The notes: generated by a model not told the origin, from the letters alone. 64,000 nt of DNA from Orthonyx spaldingii (GCA_013397795.1 VZTJ01005976.1:372001-436000), one strand, 5' to 3'; positions 1 through 14,299 are shown, counted from the stretch's first letter. Numbers and translations: made by a program.

Positions 1-316
1 ATGTGCTGGGCAGGAAGCTGAATGCTCTTTTGGAAACAATTCTGTTCTAAGCCTCACAACTTCCCAAGGAGGCAAGGTAAATGGGTCAGCGGGAGGTGCG
101 AGCAGTAACTCCTCAAGTGTCAGCATGGAACATTTTCACTGGGATGTGTTTCTGAAGTCAGGATTATGTGTGTTTTCTGAGCTTTATATAGTCACGTCTG
201 TAAAAAGAGGAACAGTCATATGTCAAATGTCTTAAAAGATTTTAACAAGCTCTTCACTAGAAAGTTATTCTGAACAATTATGTTTTCAGTATGGCCCATG
301 AATACATAAATATAAA

Positions 317-333
317 TGATTATATTATAATCA
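317..333. repeat. 17-bp AT-rich near-perfect palindrome
   Basis: Two 8-base arms, TGATTATA and TATAATCA, flank a single T. It lies in AT-rich sequence and contains TAAT/TGATTA homeodomain-type cores on both strands. No function is shown; short AT palindromes also arise by chance. Confidence 0.6.
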
Positions 334-3300
334 AATACTGGGGTTCACTCAACAAGTCTGATTCATGGCTCTTTGCAAAATACTCTGAAGATAAGGGAGC
401 AGTTACAACTCATCAAACATGAGTTAATTTAACCATGGGCACGAGAAAACATTTTTACATGCAGCTGCATGCCTCTTAAAGACTTGCTACTTTTAAGAGT
501 GTCCTTCCCAGGCCACCGCTACAATTGCAGTTATTCACAAGGAAAAAACACTCAGTCTCTGTATTTAAGTATCAGATGGCTTGGTAAAATCAAATCCAAA
601 GAATGTGCCCAACTTGACTTTTCAAATCTTAATTTTTAATATTTGCTTTAATATACCATAGTTGTTCTTTTGGTAGTTTAGCCCAAAATGATTTAAAATT
701 TCTTGGTTACCTAAAGAACAAATAAAGAGAACAGCAACCAGCCCTCTCCCAGCACTGCAGGAAGGAAAGAGCTCTTTGGCGCTCTGTATCAACCTGCTGT
801 CCCCCCAGTGCAGGACTATGCAGTGCTGCACAGTTGTGTTCAGTCTTACCAGAGAAACATCAGTTTATGACACTCCACAGTCTCCAGTTGAAAACTGCTC
901 CACTCTTGGAAAAAACCTCTTGTTTAATGCTTGCCCTAAACTATCTTTTATTGTATTATGCTATCAGCAACATTTATTTGAGCCATTTTGAGTATCCCAG
1001 AACAAGACACTATTGCTCTTTTTACAGGCCTCATGTTTGAAAAGAATTACCCACAATTTAAAACAAAAAAACAAACAATAGCAAAACAACAAAAAATCAT
1101 CCAGTAATAATAGAGGTGAGTCTCTCATCTTCTGTTGCAATAACAAGGTTAAACAATTCAAGATGTCATCACTGCTCTGAGAGGTACTCCTGCTTACGAC
1201 AGCTCTGACGCAGGGAGGGGAAACTCCTTTGGGAAGCGTCAGGACATGCTCAGCAGTGGCAATGAGTAATGTTTCCTGTTATCATGGGATCTTTCATTAA
1301 ATATGAAAGGAAAACAAGGTATGTTGTGCTGGAAAAGCCATGTTCCTTGCACTACAGCCACAGCCCGCGAGGTGGCAGAAGGAATTGGGTGTCACCGCAG
1401 GCTCAGCCAGCTCAGCCTGCACTTCTCTTGATCACTGGTGTTTTGAATTTTGAAAAGGAAGGCAAAAGAAAGAAAACAATTGAAGAACAGAAGCATGTTT
1501 AAACTCTCATGTACAAAGTTTCCTGGAGAAGAGGATAAGCTACTAAGAGGATTGTTATATACGTTAAAGACAGAGAGAAGTGCAGAAAACAAAGTGCACT
1601 CTTTTAGCACCCTTTTAGCATTATGTATTTCAAAATGGTAAGACAAAAAATAGCAATGGCTAGGAATTATATTATGGCTCTTAGTGAAGTGATGACTGCC
1701 AAGAAGATGCCTTCAGACAGCTCTGTTACAATATAAATTTGCAACAAAATTATCAAACCAGCTCTCTACTAAGCCCACCTGTCCTATATGTTTATTGACT
1801 TGTTTATTGACCAGATCTATATCCAGCGGTAATTAGTTTAAAGAACAAATCACTGACAGCTTGTTCAGTTCTTCAGTCTAACACATTTTTAAATCCTGAA
1901 GGAATGCAATACATTAATTTATTCAGAAATCAGCAATTAACTTCTCAAACTCCAAGAAACCTGGATCCTAATGAAGCTTCTGAGGGAATCCCACCACACA
2001 CCTTACCCACACAAGACTGCAGCTCTCTCCTCCATAGGGAAGACATGGTGGTAGCATGACTGAGTGGCATTCCCAATAGCCATGTACTTGAGGGATTTGC
2101 TTCCTGGCAGAGCTGTGCCTCAGGTAGGAGGGTCCTATATATATTTAAGTCCCATTGCTGGATTCCCAGCATGTCCTGCATCTGTTTGAATTATCTGCTG
2201 AAGGAAGCTCAGGCAAACACTTGGTTTCATCCTATATTGCAAAGAAGGTTTAAATCACAGCTGCAAGATACTGCTCTCCCCAGCATGACAGTTCTGCAAT
2301 ATGGCTTTACTATTAGTTTCTTGGGAAAAGACCACAGAAAACAGAACAATAACCTGTTTAATTCCCCCAATTAGCAAGGGGAGGGAGGCCACCATGAGTT
2401 TATCACATCCCAGAGAGCAGAGAACCCCACGAAAGAACTTCTGTGTGTCTGTGTCCTATGCAAACCTGTACATGCCCCAAAGGGAAAGCTATGATAAGAG
2501 CTTGTGCTGTTGCATCCAACCACAAAGCATAAAGTCTCAGGAAACCAGTTTTACTCAGCCTGTCCCTCACTCCTGCATGCGTTGCTGCTGGCCTGAGATC
2601 ATGTGTTGCATTTTCTAGATAAAAGTGAGTGAGGTCAGCTTAGACTGTCTTTATAGTAGATCTTAATTAGATTGCCCATGGACTATGTTCTTTCCTTGCC
2701 ACGTCTGCTCTGTCAAAGTAGGCTTGCTGGCCATTACCTGAGAAGTTTTTCTGGCTGGCTGAGCTGCCTGTGCTCTGGACTCCCTGGAAGCAGGGCCCAC
2801 AGCATTTGGTGTTCACTGGCTCACCCTGCTTGCACAACCTGCAGAAAGTACTTTAGGAAGGGGTTCCATTTGCTATGACAGTATTTCTGTTCCATGTTCC
2901 CTTCATTAACTTAATTTTCTATAAAGCTCCCTCACCAGCAGGCTGACACCACCTCCTCAGGAACCTGTGGTGCTTCTTGGAGATCCAGCACAAGGGTGAA
3001 GCACCCACCACTGGGAAATGGTTCCTGCTCTGGTGCTCTTTGTGTACCAGCTTACGTTCTTCTGCCTTAGGAGAACCTTTTTATTGGGGGCAGCTTTGTG
3101 TTTTTCTGTCACTACAAAGTTCAGTTCACTTACAGCACCACTGTGTAATCAAGATTGCCATCACTTGCTGACAATCTTCATTTGTTTCTCTTACTCTGCA
3201 GTTTTGGGCTAATGCAGATATCACCAGCAAAAGGATGACTGTAACGTCATTTGCACCCGAGAGTTTCTTTGGATGTAGAGCCAGTGCTCTTAGTTGTAAT

Positions 3301-6300
3301 AAAATTCTTACCTTAAACGTTAAAAAGCAGTTGAGCAGCACAGTTAAGGAATCTGTCTTCCCATGGATTTATAGCTGGATTCTTGGTATTCAGCAAGACA
3401 CAAACTCCCCACAAAAATTTTGCATAGGTAGGATGCAATGTCTCTTCCATGTATATTTTGTAGCGTCTGAGAGCAAAACTCACAGTGCAGCTCTCAGGAC
3501 CTGGGGAGGATGCTCTGTGCATGGATGGCTGCCTCTGCTGATTAACTGCTCCCTCAGATCCTGACTGAAATCAGCCAGTGGGTCCAAAATTCCTAGTGGG
3601 ACAGATTGAATAGTTGTATAAGCCTCCTCTCCATGGGAAAGTGCTCCAGAAGAATACATGGTCAGAACAACTGTGCATGTCATGAACTGTGCTCTGAGTA
3701 AGCTAATTTACCGCAACCAGTCTGGTCCTGTTAACAAAATCTAACTACTATTATAGGAGACATGCCAGCAAAGCATAAGTAGCTCTGATAACATTGTGTA
3801 TGGAACAGAAAGTTTAAGATAAAGTCAATGGAAAGAATTTAAGGCTGGGTGAGATCTAAGGCTGAAGTGGAGTCCTGGGATGGTTGAGACCCCTGTACTC
3901 AGCTGAGCTTTTCCATTTCTGTGCCAAAAGGACCCCCTGTGCTTGTAGAGGCTTTCCCTTAGAGGAGAGACTGCTGGGGACTGATTGCAGGGTGCTACAC
4001 TCCTCCTGAAGAGAAATCCCTTAAAAATGCAATCGTCATCTTAATTGCTGCTTCTGTCTGTTGGCAACAAAAAAGAAATGAGAGCTACTTCTGAGTTAGT
4101 GAGCTTCCACGGACTGGGTCAACATATCTGCATCATTGCAGAAGCAATGGATGTTGTGCTCGAAATAAATTACACTCTATAGCTTGAATAGGTGCCAAGG
4201 AGCAAGTCTGATCTCCAAAACTGCAGCTAGCAGACCATGAAGAGAAATTGGCAGAAAAACACAGTGATTGGCTGTCGAGAATTGCAACATGTCCTGAGAT
4301 GTGGAGCTCAGGGCTGGGTACCACATTCTCATACAATGTGCAAGCTGCAAATGAACAACTGCACCTCTTTTAAATTCACTTGTGGGCCTTCTGGAAAGAA
4401 TTAAACACAGGCAACAGCACTCAAACCAGTACAGGTGGGCTGGATTTCTGCCAGTATTTCTCTATCATATGTAAGACTTCATTTAATAGAGAGCAGAACC
4501 AGAGAGGAGGTCAAGTACATCTGTTGTCTGAGTGTCTGCCATGCTCCTAATGCTAATGGACCTGTGCACGTCAGTGCCCATGAGCAATGCAGCCCACAGG
4601 GTTATGCAGGATTATCTTTTAGAATGCCTTGTGAGCAAACAAAAGTTCAGAAATTCTTAGTCCCACCTTCTTCTTATGTTAAGGAATAATGTTATTCCTA
4701 GCTAACATTATCTGTCATGATTCTACTTCTGTCCTTATCCAGACTGGGCTGGCTAAGGCTCTGCTGTAACATGAGCCCCTGGATTGCTGTGAGCCTCCTT
4801 CAAAGTCAGTGCCTGAATGGCAGCAGTGGAGACATTAGTGGAGAGCAGCTACCTCAAAGGGGTCAGGGTTTAACTTCTCTGGGCTCTGCTATGTCTACGG
4901 TAGAGACTTAGATAGCAGGCTGGAACATGTTTGCTAACACCACACTTATCCAGTCTGGACTCAGCCCTTTCTTTGAAGAACGGATATTGGATACTTTTTG
5001 AGGATTACTGGTATTGTGCTGGATATCACTGCTGCGGTCTTTCTGTTGCAGCACAGTGGAACAGCTGTTTCCCCCATTGATGAAGAAACAGGATCTTGAG
5101 ACCCTTTCTAGAGGCCGCTGGGTCAGAATTGCCATCACTAGACTGTGCCAGGGCAAGTAACATTAATGATATAATCTGCTGTCTCTCTTCTCACAAGCAG
5201 TATAAGAGCTGCAGGCACTCAGGAGCAACCAGGCTTTCTACCATGTGATCAAGTTGATTCATCATTTCTGCTCCAGTAAATTCCACCTAAAACTCTTCAA
5301 GATGTACTAAGGTTAGATGAGAGACAACATGCAAGTATGCCTGCTGGTTTAATATCTCCTTGCCATCATGCTTTGTGCTGTTAAAAACCAAGTATTTTGC
5401 ACTGAGAAGGTTGTCGGCTGAAGTGGTCACAGGTTTTCACAGCCACAATGCCTTTGCCCAGGGCAGGATGCTGATGTGTCGGGGTCTCTGTGTGTTGTGC
5501 AATTATCCCAAATGAGTGTGCCTGAATCCCAGAGAAACTGCAGCCACATCTAACACCACCACTGAGATTTAAGAATGTAGCTGTCCCATCATGAGACAGC
5601 TGAGAGCAGGGAACCCAGCATGTGAGGTCAGTGTATTCCACAGGATCGTGAAAAAGCAGAGGTGCATAGTGAGCCTGCCATGAGCCTGCCAACCGTGTCC
5701 TTCACCAGTTTTTCAGCATTGCTATAAATTCTCCCCTGTAGCTCTGAAGAAATTCACAGAGATTTGACCGGAGACTTTTTGCTTGCCTGGGCTGTTCTAA
5801 GCACAAGAGGGGTTCCTCCCATCTCCTCTTTCCCAAGACAAACATTTCTGCCGCCTTTGAAGGTGGGTGTGGTAAAAAGCCATCTCCAGTGCTGAGACAG
5901 CAAAGCCATAGGTTCTTTCCCGTACCATCACTGTTTGCCCAAGCACCTCGCCCTCCACAGCACCTCTCTGAGCAATGACAGCTACAGGCTCTCGAGCTGT
6001 GTAACGCACTAAGGTCGTTTCCTGACCCAGGGTGAGGTCTAATTGGTGGAGTTATGAGCTGCAGTGCCTGTGAGGAGCATTAGCAAGGCTCTGTGCTGGC
6101 AAGGGGCTGCAGGGTTAGAGTGATGAGGAAAAAGGGATTCAGGTTTCAGAGCAGCTATGTCAGCCTAAGTCCTTCCATTGCTGAGTTTTACATGCACAGC
6201 TGCATCTGGGTACTGCTGGAGGCTTCCAAGTCAACAGTGGTGTCAGGGCATCCACAGGGAGTAGTGAATGTCAGGCTTTGCAGTGTTGTTTGTGGAAACT

Positions 6301-9300
6301 CTGCCTAGCATATGGGAAGGGACATCCAGAGAAAGATCTGGGGAAGACCCTCAGGACTTCAGGGCACCCAGTAAAGCAGTCAGGATGGTAAGACCTGGAC
6401 CTGGTTACCCTGGGGGGAAGGTTGTCTGCAGCATAGTCTTGAGAAGTCAAAAGAGAAATGCAGGTGTCCTGCTTATAGGCTGATGGAAACCATTGGAACT
6501 GAGAGCTGACTATATAGAATCTCAAAAAATAATTGTTAATGGGAAGCCATCCTTGGTGCCAGTCTTTTGTGGTAGTGTTAGTCCCACAAGGACTTGTTCT
6601 TACAAAGTATTATTCAATACTAGTTTAAGCTCTTTGGTTTATTATACAGAAAAGTAAAAAAAGGACTCATCCTGATTTTAAATATCTGTGGAAAAGATTT
6701 CTCTCACCAAGGAACTCTTTACAATAACAGAGAAAAATATGAAAGCAATAAGTCTGGGAGGTTGTTTCCAGGCTAAATATATTTTGCTTAAAGGTGCACA
6801 TTTTAAAATAGGCAAGAGGTGAAATGTGCACAGGCCCATGTTGTGCAGGCAGCCTTTGGTTTGGGCTTTGAACAGATGGAGTTGTTACCATGAATGCTGG
6901 GACATAGGGGACAGTACCAGGAAAAGCCTGGGACAGCTGGTTTGGAGAAAGGTATCCTGGAGATGTGGGAGTAGGCAGGCACAGGTGCAGCATGTTAAGG
7001 GGTTGCAGTCATCGTTTAGGGATGGAGAGAGTGCAGCTTGCAGGTATTTAAGCTGCTCCTGTCTATGCTTAGACTGGATCAGGTCTTTGTATTCTAACCT
7101 GGTCTTCTTGCCCATGGAAGCATTGTAGAAGACACTTTCCCACTGGGACACACAGACGTGTCTCCAGCACTAAGCATTTCCACTTCGCTTCTTTATAACT
7201 TTTTAGCCAGGTTGCAAGAACAGAATTTTTCAAATTAGCTTTGCAGACCAATAGTCAGATTAAAATGAGTCTTTTTCTTTTTTTTAATCAGGTAGTTTAA
7301 ATGAGAGCTTTACATTTTTCTAGTCTAGAAAATACTAATGTGCAAAGTCTGTACCTAATGTTACCTCACAACCAGCTCTTGGGACTCTTCTTTAAGTGCC
7401 ACTCTGTCTTGCCTGATTAGAGATGTGCACTGAGTGTTCTCACAGAAGCATTAATTCATTCTCCTTGGTTTTCTCCCACAGTTTCCAAGCAAAAGCCAGG
7501 CTAAAAGACAGAGTGAAAAAACAGCCCTCTGCCTGCGCTGCTCAGACACCAGCCATATAGCAGGAAAAGGGTTTTCCATTCCTCCATCCCATGGCAGTGT
7601 GTCCTAAGAGTAAACTTACGAGCATCTACTGAGACATGACTTCGTATACCCACAGTAACTCAGCTGCAGAAATTGTGGCAATTAGCACAGACATTCTGTC
7701 TTGCTGCCCCATAAGTAAAGTCTTTTACCTCTACATAGCTGCCATCTTTTGGCATTGCTGGCTCCTTCCAGGAATGTGTTTTCTGTTCTGCTCCACATCC
7801 CATAGCATTCCTCTGGTGCAGCAGCCTGCGATCTTTTGCACAAACAAATGGGATCCAGTGGCCTGGTGCAAACCAAATCATTCCCCTGATTTCTCTTGCC
7901 AGGTCCTGTTTATCCACCAGTGTTTGTTAACTAGACCTTACTATGTTCCAAGCTCTGTCAGCAGCTGGCAGGAAACACTGGCAATCAGAGCAATCCCCAC
8001 AGCTCAGTTTGCAGCAGGCTCTTTGGATTCTTGCCTTTAAGTCATGCAGTGACTCCAGAGTGAGTGTAACGGGACATCTGAAAAGGAGAAAGTTGAAATC
8101 CAGCAGAGGTTTCTCACTGATCTCTTCCTGAAGCAGCAGACTGCTGGGACTGAGCCAGACAGCTAACCTGAGAAAACCAGCAGTGCGTGTGTGGCACTTT
8201 TGGATGTCCAAGGCTGCTTCCCTTCCATGGAGAATATCCTACAGCTGCAGGGCCCTTTCCTGTGTACTCTCTGTGCTTATTCTGTGATGTGTAATTCTGA
8301 GATGCACCTTTGGCCTTTTGCTTTCATATCCAGCAAGATTTTATGTGCTGTTTGGAAAACATGAAGAGCTTCCCACTCTGCCCTTAGCAGTTCTAGAATG
8401 GCAGTGAAATCTGCACGTGGATGACTGTAAAACAGATGGAGAGGCTGGCTCTGGATGAGAAGTAATTGCCCCTTCCGCAAGGTACAATAAGCAGCCACCA
8501 AAATACTTCTAGTATAAGGCTGGAGTGTTGCAGACAGGCTGAAAGAGGAAGCAGAGATAGTGAACACTTTGAGCCACCTCAACACAGAGGCATCTCTGGG
8601 ATGCACAGCCACTCAGAAGCATTGGCTGAGGTCTCCTTGAGGCTAGAGGCCAGTTGTCAACAATGTTGGCATGTTTGTGAGGTTTTAGTCACAATTGCTG
8701 CAGGTTTCAACATGTACATGACACTGTGTGTGGATTTTCTTTATGCCTCATACATGTATTTATATTGGTGGAGAGGAGGGAAACCTTGGTATTCTGAATT
8801 AATTAAAAATGTACAGATATATTTGTTTTCATGATAAGGCAAGGACTTGAACACATACGAGATTCAAAAGCATGAATGGAGGGCACATGCAAAAAAAGGG
8901 AATGATTAATTGGAGTGCATTTAAAAATAGTAACTGTATGTAATGCTGACCAAAGCTAAAATCTATTTTAAACTGTTTATACAGAACGGAAGCATATGTT
9001 CTCAAGGTCTCCAGTTTGTCTATGTGGGTTGGTCAAAAAAGTTGTGACATGCTGAGAAAGGCATTTGTGCCTTGTTGTTTTTAGCAAAACTCACTTCCAA
9101 CAAAATGGATTTAAAAGAGGAGAGACTGCAAAATACTTAAAGGTCACAAGGCAATCTTGGCCCATGCTCTCCAGGAGGTGCATATGCCTTGAAACCTTTG
9201 AGGAACTGCATCTCCATGCTTCTGACTGCCTCCATCTGTCATTCTTCATGAGCCCTTTCCTCAAGCCCTCACATTTTTGTCTCTCAGAGGATGTGGGCAG

Positions 9301-9422
9301 ATCTTTATTGCATACTCCCCTGCACATTTTTTGCCCTTCCAGTGGAGAGGAATGCTCACTGAAGCAGCTCTGTCCATTCTTGCTAAAAAGCGTCAGGAGA
9401 AATGGGAAAAAAAACAAACAAA

Positions 9423-9423
<1 letters not shown>

Positions 9424-9458
<35 letters not shown>
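9424..9458 (+). repeat. Poly(A) run of 35 bases with an AAAC-rich lead-in
   Basis: An uninterrupted run of 35 A follows an A-run and AAAC repeats (about 9409-9423). CR1 elements do not end in poly(A), so this is either a simple expansion or the tail of an unrecognised retrocopy. I see no recognisable gene or clear target-site duplication around it. It creates lysine- or phenylalanine-rich false open frames on both strands. Homopolymer length in an assembly is often inaccurate. Confidence 0.9.
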
Positions 9459-9460
<2 letters not shown>

Positions 9461-11661
9461 ACCTGAAAAAACCACACCAAACCCAGGAAAAGGACAATTA
9501 GCTGCAGTCTCTGTGCCACCAAAATCTATCATTGACTTTGGGACGTTTCCTTGGGTTTGTCCTAATTTAAGGTTTGGTGGCAAAAGTATTTCTGCAGGCT
9601 GCCTTGTTGCACAGGAGCCTAAACCCATGGTAGAGGTGAGACAGAAGTGAGAGTTATATCAACTTTTGGAAAACATTTACAAATGTGTAGCCTCTGGTAC
9701 ACTGCCAGCTCGCTGGGGGTGTGGAAGAAGGCGGTACTGTCCTGCTAAGAAGGATAATGTCCCTCTTGTTTATGTGCTTCCGGAGTCTACTGAAGGGACC
9801 AGGAGTACAGTGAGGAGCACAGGGAGGCTGGCAATGTGGTGGACATCACCTGAGGTTGCCCTTCTTCTGGAGGATGCTATCCATCAGGTGTCCCTGGAAC
9901 AAAGAAGATGTTCAGAAAGGCAGCAGGCAAACCAGCAAAAGATGCTGCATTGCTGCTAATGGGGCTGGTTCTTTACCTCTAATGTGGAATTGGAAAGGTA
10001 CCACAAGCTTGAGGTGCCCTGCCAAGAGAGCTGCATTGCTGTGCTGGCTTCTTTCCAAAATAGAGCTTAGTCTTTGGCTTTCCTTCTCACTTTGTTCGCT
10101 CTCCTTTGTCCTTACCTTCATTTTCAATTTTTAAACCTTGTGGATCAGCGTACTGTGTACTACACACACCTAGTTCTACAGCAGCATGCAAAAGGAGGCA
10201 AACCATCATGTGCCTTAAAATATTTATTTCTGCAGTATATATGTATTGTGACTTGGTATTATCTCATGCCAGTGCAGTGCTAAGAATCTATTGAATCTGT
10301 GAGCCAAATCTCACTCTTTTTTTTTGTATTTGCCACAACAGCAATACTGTTCAAGCCCATGAGGTGCCCACACCACAGCTCTGGAAAAGTAGCACACAGC
10401 AATCAGGGTCAGTAGAGGGACAGGAGTTACTGCTGTGTCAGGGAGGCGTGAACTGGATGTACGAAAGCTGGAGCTGTGGCTGTGAAAAATGCCTTTACAG
10501 GGAAAAGAACGGTATGCTAACGCATGGGGGAGGGAGGTGGTGAAAGTCCACAAGGCAGAGAAAGGGTAAATGAGCAAAACACTACCCTGTGAGGCCCCCA
10601 AGCTGGATAGGCACTGCTGCATGATGTTTTCTATCAAACAGTACTAACTACCAGGATTCCAGCCTGGCTGGGGTTCTGTCTGCACCCATGTCACCCCATC
10701 CCTGATATTCAGCGATGCTGACTCTGATCTGCCATTGCATCAGCCTTGAATATTCTTTCAAAGGCTATTGGGTGCAAAGCCAATCTCTGCTATTCTATGT
10801 TTGTGTCAACATTGGTCTGCATCCACAAAATCCAGGGGAAGATTGCTGTCACTTGCAGGCCCAGGGCATCTCCTTCCCTTCCTTTCACTTCTTTAGACAT
10901 GACAAGGGGCCATGGTGGAGCACCAAATAAAACTCCTCAATAGGCAGGCACACGGTACCAGCACATTCCTCCCTGCAAGCAAGAGGCCAAGGGCTGCCCT
11001 TGGCCACAAGCCAACATTTAGCCAGTGAGACGATGTCTGATGTGACACTGGGTCAATAGTGAGCACAGGAGCAAATGAACAGGAAAAATACACCAGAGTA
11101 AGTGCAGCAGGGAATGGCAGTGGGAGGACCTGGCAGATGCGCAGGGGCTGATTCAGAAGGGAGATGCAGCCCCACCTATGCTGTTGTGAGCAAACTGGCC
11201 CTGCACCTCATGACAATTGCTTTCAAAATGGGTTTAATAACACATGTCAAATTGTCACCTGGTTCCCAGTGAGGAACTGTGGTGGGGACACCAGTCATGC
11301 CACAGTGAGACAGCTCAAACTGACCTGCAATAAAATCCAAGTGTCAACAAGTTGCTGTTGAGCAGAATGGGTATTTTGACCTAATGGAAGAAATTGCACC
11401 TCTCTGCAGGCACAGAAAATGATGGGGGTGCTGGAATCCAAGGGGATGAGAACTGAGCATGAAAATAGCCAACCCAACAAACCAAGAAAAAAATCTGCCT
11501 CACAGCACTGCTCCTTCCAGTTTCCTTTGCTGCTTCCATCCTCAGTAGACTGTCATTTTGGGGTTTAATTGATCACAGTGTTCACCACATTCAAGCTTGG
11601 GCTTTAACTGAAGTCTTGTTTCTCATCAATTGCCTCATTGTGAGAAGATAATGTCTTTTTC

Positions 11662-11674
11662 TTTTTTTTTTTTT
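11662..11674. repeat. Short T-homopolymer, 13 bases
   Basis: Thirteen consecutive T in AT-rich intergenic DNA, following a five-T run and a C. No gene is associated with it. Confidence 0.85.
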
Positions 11675-11769
11675 AATTTGGGCTATTTTTAGGGGCTACA
11701 TAAGAGCTAAAATACCTTATCCATATCCCTAAGGAGCTGTGTTTTCTATGCATATGATGCTGCTACTGA

Positions 11770-11794
11770 TTTCAGTGAATTGAAATCACTGAAA
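11770..11794. repeat. Small inverted repeat with 8-bp arms
   Basis: TTTCAGTG and CACTGAAA are perfect reverse complements separated by 9 bases. A second, overlapping inverted pair (GATTTCA/TGAAATC) shares the same bases. The location is intergenic and no function is known. Confidence 0.55.
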
Positions 11795-13902
11795 CATTTT
11801 TGTTGGGCTTGGCTTGGGGTAATAAAGGACTTGCATTTGGTCTACCCTTAACTACTGAGAGATGTGCTTGTTTTTCATTCTATTTTAATGCAAAGTACTT
11901 GGTAATATCTGTGAGGTTTGGGAGATGTTTTTGAATTAGAAAACAACAATTAAACAAGAAGCACACAGAAAAGTGCCGAGTGTATTTCTAGTAATTTTAA
12001 GATGCAACATTTCAGCCTAAAGCTTGAATTTATTTTACATTTTAACTTCTATTTACACTTTTGTCCATACACTCTGGCTTGTTTCACCTCATGTGGGAGC
12101 AACACAAAGCAGAGGAAGTCCACAAGCCAGATAAACTGCAATTACCACAGGTTCGTTTTGTCAGAGCTATGCAAAGCATCCAGTGCACAGGCCCGCCTTG
12201 CCTCTCTAACAGCTCACCACAGCTACCCCATGTCTCTCTGCTAACCTGCACATGTGGAAATAACCCCTTTGGTGTGACAAATAAGTTTCATGCAGTGAAT
12301 CAATTTTGAAAAGTTATCTACAGTGAATGGGAAGTTTTCCTTATTATCTTAATAGTAGAAATCTCAGCTATGGGGACTTATATTCTTCTCTCACCATGTA
12401 GGTTTTTTCTTTCCCTAAGTCTTTTTAGAATGATCTAAATTGCAAAGCTGTGATTTGAGCAATACAGGGACTGATGCTGTGTGACTGGAATCTACAGCAC
12501 AAAGGGACAGAAGACAGAGCAGACAGAGACAGACACAGTCCCTGTCCTGCAAGATCTATCCCTTGTTCTCCTAAAAGGAGAAAAAGGTTCCAAGACCAGC
12601 CAGAGCTCAGCACGGGCTTGAGAGATCCACTTTATTTGAAATTCTCATCCAGCCAGATGTATAGGAATGCCACAGTAGGAGAACACGACCCTTGAAAAAC
12701 CCTCTCCAGTTCCACATATGAGACCAGCAGTCCTCAAAAATAGCATCAGCCAGGACAGAAGCTTTTTCACTCATCAATCTTCTCTCTGATGAAAGCAAAA
12801 CTTCATTCTGAAAGCCACCTGCTTGCAAGCACAGGACACAAAATGCCTCCCTCTCCACACCACCCCACAAGCACATGCACATATGCACTTTGAGTGGATG
12901 TTTTTTAATAGTTGCCTATTTTCATAAAGTTCAGAACCTACTGACAAAATAATTTTAATGCAGTGTGGATTGCACTGTCCTGGTATAAGTATTCTCAGTG
13001 TTATCAGTTTAATGTGGAAGACATAGTTGCAAACAGAAATGTTAGGAAATTTATTTTTTATCACAGGCTTTTGCTTGACTGTCTTAGATGTTGCAACATC
13101 CAGACCAACTTCCAGTGACTTAAGTGTCAGAAATCCACTGTACAGCTCCCTCATAACTGCTATCATGCTCTAGGCAAGACTCATTATAAAGGCCTAAAAC
13201 CTTCACTGTATTTCTTTAGGGATTTTTTGTGGTTGTTGCATTTTCCTCTCTTGGGTCAGAATATTACAGCCATTCAGCCTAAGCTCTGCAAAACATCCAG
13301 TCAACACTTCCTAGTTCGTCTGGTGGACATACTGTGTTTGCTGTTTTGCCCCAGACATAGAATTGTTCAAGATGCCAGGTTAATTTTGAAGCTACAGCAA
13401 TTGCTCAATGAGTGGCAGAATGTAATCTCTAAGCAGAGATGCTGCATGTATTTCACCTTTTCCTAACAGGTGTATAATCTGAGAAGGCACAAACATTCAG
13501 CCCTCCTTTGGCTGAATCCTCTGAAGATGTCCATAGAAAATAAAGAGCTCCTTGACGCTTCCTTACAGGGCCTGCCTACATCTGTACTCATGCAAGCCAA
13601 TACCTTTCCTATCGGGTGCGTAGTGGATACAGCCTGTAAACTTCCTCTGCGATCCTTGCCAAAAGTGTCCAAACCAGATCCAGTTCACTTTAAACTTGAA
13701 TAAAATTCTGCTTCTCATCGCAGGCCGTTTCCTTCTACTTTCATCTCACTTAACCCTTCAAACCTACACACGGGCCTTGTGTGCGAATGCAGCCAGAACA
13801 GGATCCCATCCTCTCCGCCATCCCTGCCTGGCCTCCTCTCCAGCGCCTTCCCGACCGTCTCTCCTGAGCCATTTATCAGGATCCCGCTGAGGAGGAGCAG
13901 CG

Positions 13903-13912
13903 CTATTTTTAG
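13903..13912 (+). promoter_or_regulatory. MEF2-type site (CTATTTTTAG)
   Basis: All ten bases fit the MEF2 consensus YTA(A/T)4TAR. It stands as an AT-rich insert in the GC-rich left shoulder of the island, just before CpG density rises sharply. Occupancy is inferred only. Confidence 0.45.
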
Positions 13913-14039
13913 GCCGCGTCCGTACGCTAAGCGCAGAGGAATGTGGCTGGGAGCGGGCCCGCCGGGAAGCGCCGCCGCATCCCGCAGGCGCTGCGGCACC
14001 GCCAGCCGGGGCTGCGCCGGGGCTGCGCTCCCGGGAACC

Positions 14040-14048
14040 GGGCGGGGC
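14040..14048 (+). promoter_or_regulatory. GC box (GGGCGGGGC), Sp1/KLF type
   Basis: It is an exact GC-box core in the CpG island, about 300 bases left of the assembly gap. GC boxes are common in CpG-island promoters, so the motif match is sure but its specific role is not. Confidence 0.5.
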
Positions 14049-14299
14049 AGCGCTGCCGCTCCTGGGCGCTCTCTGGTGTGCCCCAGGGCCGGACCCCGCC
14101 CAGCGCGGCCTCCTGGGGGTCAGAGCAGCGGGGTCCCGAGGGTCCCAAGGCCGGGCTTGGCAGCTCCAGCCGCCCACTCGGGCTGTTCGCGGTGCATCCC
14201 TCAGGACCCTCCTCCGCCACCGGGACCCGAACCCGTGGCCCCGCGAGCCCCGCACGCTCCGCGCTCCGCAGCCGGCGGCTCGCGGCCCCCCCACGCCGC

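Larger units (their letters stand above)
1..13720. other. Intergenic region upstream of ZNF706 with no recognisable gene
   Basis: All open frames here are short (143 codons or fewer), overlap on both strands, and show no protein family I recognise. I see no tRNA-like or rRNA-like sequence. The sequence is mixed AT/GC with small simple repeats, which are listed separately. By vertebrate gene order this flank should face GRHL2, but no GRHL2 exon is visible. It may hold distal regulatory DNA, which cannot be read from one genome. Confidence 0.7.

Noticed and set aside
9065..9522. Overlapping open frames of 133 codons (+) and 143 codons (-) ending in poly-Lys or containing poly-Phe
   Set aside because: They are extended artificially by the 35-base A-run and have no recognisable protein similarity.
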